DNA from: an uncultured Erysipelotrichaceae bacterium | GTDB taxonomy: Bacteria > Bacillota_I > Bacilli_A > RFN20 > CAG-826 | Direction: 5' to 3' | Assembly: GCA_902802905.1 (NCBI GenBank) | Contig: CADCNT010000010.1 | Coordinates: 1-64,000 of the forward strand | Length of the DNA stretch: 64,000 nt | Part shown: piece by piece, positions 61,712 to 64,000 of the stretch | Layout: every line of letters starts with the position of its first letter | How positions within the stretch are numbered: position 1 is the stretch's first letter | Made by a program: the position numbers and the translations under genes | The notes under the pieces: generated by a model | Told to the model about the DNA's origin: nothing | What the model saw: the letters and a program-made list of their open reading frames with translations, nothing else | Database searches by the model: none

Positions 61712-63589
61712 ATGAAAACAAAACTACTTTATATTACAATTCTTCCGCTTCTAATTACCTCATGTAATGGTGGAGGAAACTCTAATAAAGATTCATATAC
61801 TACAAAAGAGATTCATGCTTATTACTCTGATAGCAAGAATAATACCGCTGTTAATCTTCGTTATTACAACAAAAGTGTTATTCCTTATATTTCTTTAAAA
61901 GACTATCAACAATTACTTTATCGCGGAAGAACCTATCCAGAAGGTAGGGACAGGATGGACATGAGCAAACAAGGTGATGTTTATACCTTCACTGTTGCCG
62001 GAGATTTCAGCGCTACATTCGATGTTAAAAACAATAAGATGGAATCCTCTAACCTATGGTCATTTAAGAACACTAATCTTAATGGAGTTGGTGATATTAA
62101 TTCTGCTTCATATGATGGCTTACCTTTCACAAAACCAACTGGTGTGACTTATTCTGGTACGCCTGTAACCACTGTGATTGATTTTTCAAAATATGATTTA
62201 AAAATCTATGGAGACGATAAAGGCGTTTATGTGCCACTTGGTTTTGCTCTTGATTTATTTAGCAACGAAAACATTTTACAAGGTGCATATAACTCCAAAG
62301 ATATTTATATCTTTAATTTCACAGAAAACGAATCATTAAACGATTTTGGTGGTAGATACTATAACGCGATGTATTCTAATTCAATAAAACAAGAATATGC
62401 GAACTATGTTTATAACGAACTTTGTTTAGATTATGATTTCTTCCTTGGTAGACCAGGTAGAAGTTCATTAGAATTCTATTATTATTTAGCGAATGGATTA
62501 GATGCTGCTTTAAATTCAAGAACACTTGGTAGAACCATATCTAGTTATATGAAGTCAACAGACTTAGGAAAGTTCATTGCTGGGGCAACTTTATTAGGAT
62601 TGCTGCGTCAAGATGGTGGCCATAGTGGTTATTCTCCACTTAATACTTACTATTTTGATCAAGCAAGCGGCCAATATGCACGTCCAACTTGGTTAACTGA
62701 TTCCTTATATATGAATGCTTACTCTTACGTATCTGCTGAACTTAGCAAGCATTTTGAAGAACTAGATAACTATGATAGGTCAATTGGCTATCACAGTGAT
62801 ATTTATAAAGCCAGAAACGAAAAACTTGGAAAACCAAGTCGTTCTTTAAGCGGAACTGAAACATACACTAAAGATGGGGATGTTGCTTATATCCATATCG
62901 ATGGCTTTATGGGCGAGATCGGACTCCAAAATGAATGGAAAAAATACTACGCTGGTGAAAGGGACACAATTCCATTTGGTGATGGTGTTGGTGGTGCAGT
63001 TGGTGCCATCTCTTATGGTGTTAGAGAAGCATCAAAAGATAGTGAAATTAAACATTTAATCCTAGATTTGGCGGCAAATACGGGTGGAAGTACCGATGAA
63101 ATGCTTTTTATGATTGGTTTACTTACTGGCAGTTCGTCCTTCTATACACACAATACGATGAATAAGACTTTTAATACTGCTACTTATAGCTTTGATTTCA
63201 ACTTTGACAAAGTGTTTGATGAAAAAGATAAAGAGATTTATTCACTGCTTGAAGGGAAAGACATCACCGTGTTAGCTACAAGAAATGGATTCTCTTGTGG
63301 CGGCATTTCTCCTATTTATCTACACGATGAAGGACTTTTCACAATTGGTGAAGAATGTGGTGGAGGTTCCTGCTCTATTTATATGCAATATGATGGATAT
63401 GGAAATAATAATCGTGCCTCAACACCTTCTCATACTGTTTCTAAAAACTTAGTTAGTATTGATGTTGCCAGAAAAACTGTTTGTGATCATAAACTCAATT
63501 TCCCAAGTGATCAGACTGGATATGATTATTCAAGCTTATACGACACCGCTACTTTAAGAGCGTTGATTGAAGCACATTATTCTAAATAA
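61712..63589 (+). CDS. Lipoprotein of the S41 (tail-specific protease) type
   Basis: 625 residues, lipobox LITSCN near residue 17. The N-terminal 400 residues are a beta-rich and then helical part. From about 385 it resembles the S41 fold: DVAYIHIDGFMGE, HLILDLAANTGGSTDEMLFMIGLL and a candidate nucleophile Ser in LATRNGFSCGG, ending with a conserved GEECGGGS turn. Acts outside the membrane, possibly as a peptidase. It has its own promoter region and lacks the shared motif, so involvement in the peptide system is uncertain. GAGGA precedes the ATG. Confidence 0.75.
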   Translation: MKTKLLYITILPLLITSCNGGGNSNKDSYTTKEIHAYYSDSKNNTAVNLRYYNKSVIPYISLKDYQQLLYRGRTYPEGRDRMDMSKQGDVYTFTVAGDFSATFDVKNNKMESSNLWSFKNTNLNGVGDINSASYDGLPFTKPTGVTYSGTPVTTVIDFSKYDLKIYGDDKGVYVPLGFALDLFSNENILQGAYNSKDIYIFNFTENESLNDFGGRYYNAMYSNSIKQEYANYVYNELCLDYDFFLGRPGRSSLEFYYYLANGLDAALNSRTLGRTISSYMKSTDLGKFIAGATLLGLLRQDGGHSGYSPLNTYYFDQASGQYARPTWLTDSLYMNAYSYVSAELSKHFEELDNYDRSIGYHSDIYKARNEKLGKPSRSLSGTETYTKDGDVAYIHIDGFMGEIGLQNEWKKYYAGERDTIPFGDGVGGAVGAISYGVREASKDSEIKHLILDLAANTGGSTDEMLFMIGLLTGSSSFYTHNTMNKTFNTATYSFDFNFDKVFDEKDKEIYSLLEGKDITVLATRNGFSCGGISPIYLHDEGLFTIGEECGGGSCSIYMQYDGYGNNNRASTPSHTVSKNLVSIDVARKTVCDHKLNFPSDQTGYDYSSLYDTATLRALIEAHYSK

Positions 63590-63595
63590 CTAAAT

Positions 63596-63618
63596 GACCA
63601 CCTTATGGTGGTTTTTTA
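63596..63618 (+). terminator. Rho-independent terminator
   Basis: ACCACC pairs with GGTGGT around TTAT, followed by six or more T. Confidence 0.88.
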
Positions 63619-63720
63619 ATTTACAAATATTTACCTACATCATTAACAATATAAAATATAATTTTATGAACACCTCATTAAGTGATAGAATATTCTAGTG
63701 TTTCAAAGGGGGATTCTACT

Positions 63721-64000
63721 ATGAAATACGACGTGATTATTGTCGGTGCCGGCCCTAGTGGTTATATGTGTGCTTATGAGCTTGCTAATAAGAGCAAGGA
63801 TTTGAAGATACTCCTTCTTGATCGTGGTCGTAATATCTATGAAAGAAAATGCCCTGTACTTAATCATCAATTAGATAAATGTCCAATTAATAATAAAGGC
63901 TATAGAGAATGCTATCCAGCATGCGCAATCACTAATGGTTTTGGTGGAGCAGGTGCATATTCTGATGGCAAGTTTAATATCACCACTGAATTTGGTGGCT
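63721..64000 (+). CDS. FAD-dependent dehydrogenase, partial (cut by window end)
   Basis: The first 93 residues are visible. The Rossmann FAD site is YDVIIVGAGPSGYMCAYELA at the start. LLLDRGRNIYERKCPV and the downstream cysteines in CPINNKGYRECYPAC, then TNGFGGAGAYSDGKF, match uncharacterised FAD-dependent dehydrogenases of the COG2509 type. AAGGGGG precedes the ATG at 63721. The C-terminus lies outside the window. Confidence 0.82.
   Translation, partial: MKYDVIIVGAGPSGYMCAYELANKSKDLKILLLDRGRNIYERKCPVLNHQLDKCPINNKGYRECYPACAITNGFGGAGAYSDGKFNITTEFGG

Noticed and set aside
1-64000. Mycoplasma-type code (TGA as Trp)
   Set aside because: Trp is encoded by TGG throughout, and TGA ends the 24018 gene in a tightly packed operon.
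1-64000. CRISPR array, prophage or restriction system
   Set aside because: No regular spaced repeats, phage structural genes or restriction/methylase motifs were seen. The only array-like structure is the peptide gene family.

Overview
The window looks like a chromosomal segment of a low-GC, gut-type Bacillota, probably an uncultured member of the Bacilli (inferred from the strongly A+T-rich genes, AGGAGG ribosome binding sites, many lipobox lipoproteins and host-glycan enzymes). TGA is used as a stop (for example at 24735-24737), so the code is standard and not the Mycoplasma code. Almost all genes lie on the + strand in long, tightly packed operons.

Layout. 1-99: edge of a probable IS3-type insertion sequence. 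328-5776: a membrane-anchored Ig-like surface protein, then a lipoprotein, two ABC ATPases and one ABC-2 permease. 5835-40254: a glycan-use region. A beta-mannosidase (GH2) and an AraC regulator run leftwards. A divergent operon of about 16 kb runs rightwards: alpha-mannosidase (GH38), a surface protein, a sugar-binding lipoprotein, two permeases, three accessory lipoproteins, an ATPase and a membrane protein. Three secreted proteins follow that share a six-copy repeat domain. Next comes an L-fucose block: fucose isomerase, a MalK-like ATPase with a coiled-coil insertion, an SGNH esterase, alpha-fucosidase (GH29), a hexosamine-kinase-like protein, an aldolase and a kinase. 40297-42692 (minus): a sialate O-acetylesterase-like enzyme and a ROK kinase fused to a GmhA-like SIS domain. 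Together these suggest uptake and breakdown of fucosylated, mannose-containing N-glycan-like host glycans.

42849-43710: a toxin-antitoxin pair and tRNA-Ala(CGC). 43881-61551 holds the most interesting system. Seven short genes each encode a near-identical Nif11-type leader ending in Gly-Gly, followed by a diverse core that reads as a small zinc ribbon (two CxxC knuckles) plus one extra cysteine just after the predicted cleavage point. A separate operon (53893-61551) encodes a HipA-like kinase, a radical SAM/SPASM protein, a very small HlyD-like membrane protein, a C39-peptidase ABC exporter, a second NHLM-type ABC exporter and a STAS protein. A promoter element with TGTGRCA direct repeats 11 bp apart, ending in a -10 box, occurs eight times only in this region. 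It precedes the peptide genes, a secreted lipase-like/lipoprotein operon and the maturation/export operon. This links them into one proposed regulon producing, processing and secreting zinc-ribbon peptides.

51295-53838 and 61712-64000 hold flanking genes: an unknown membrane protein, aldose epimerase, a PHP phosphatase, an S41-protease-like lipoprotein and the start of an FAD-dependent dehydrogenase. All function calls rest on motif reading; no database search was possible.
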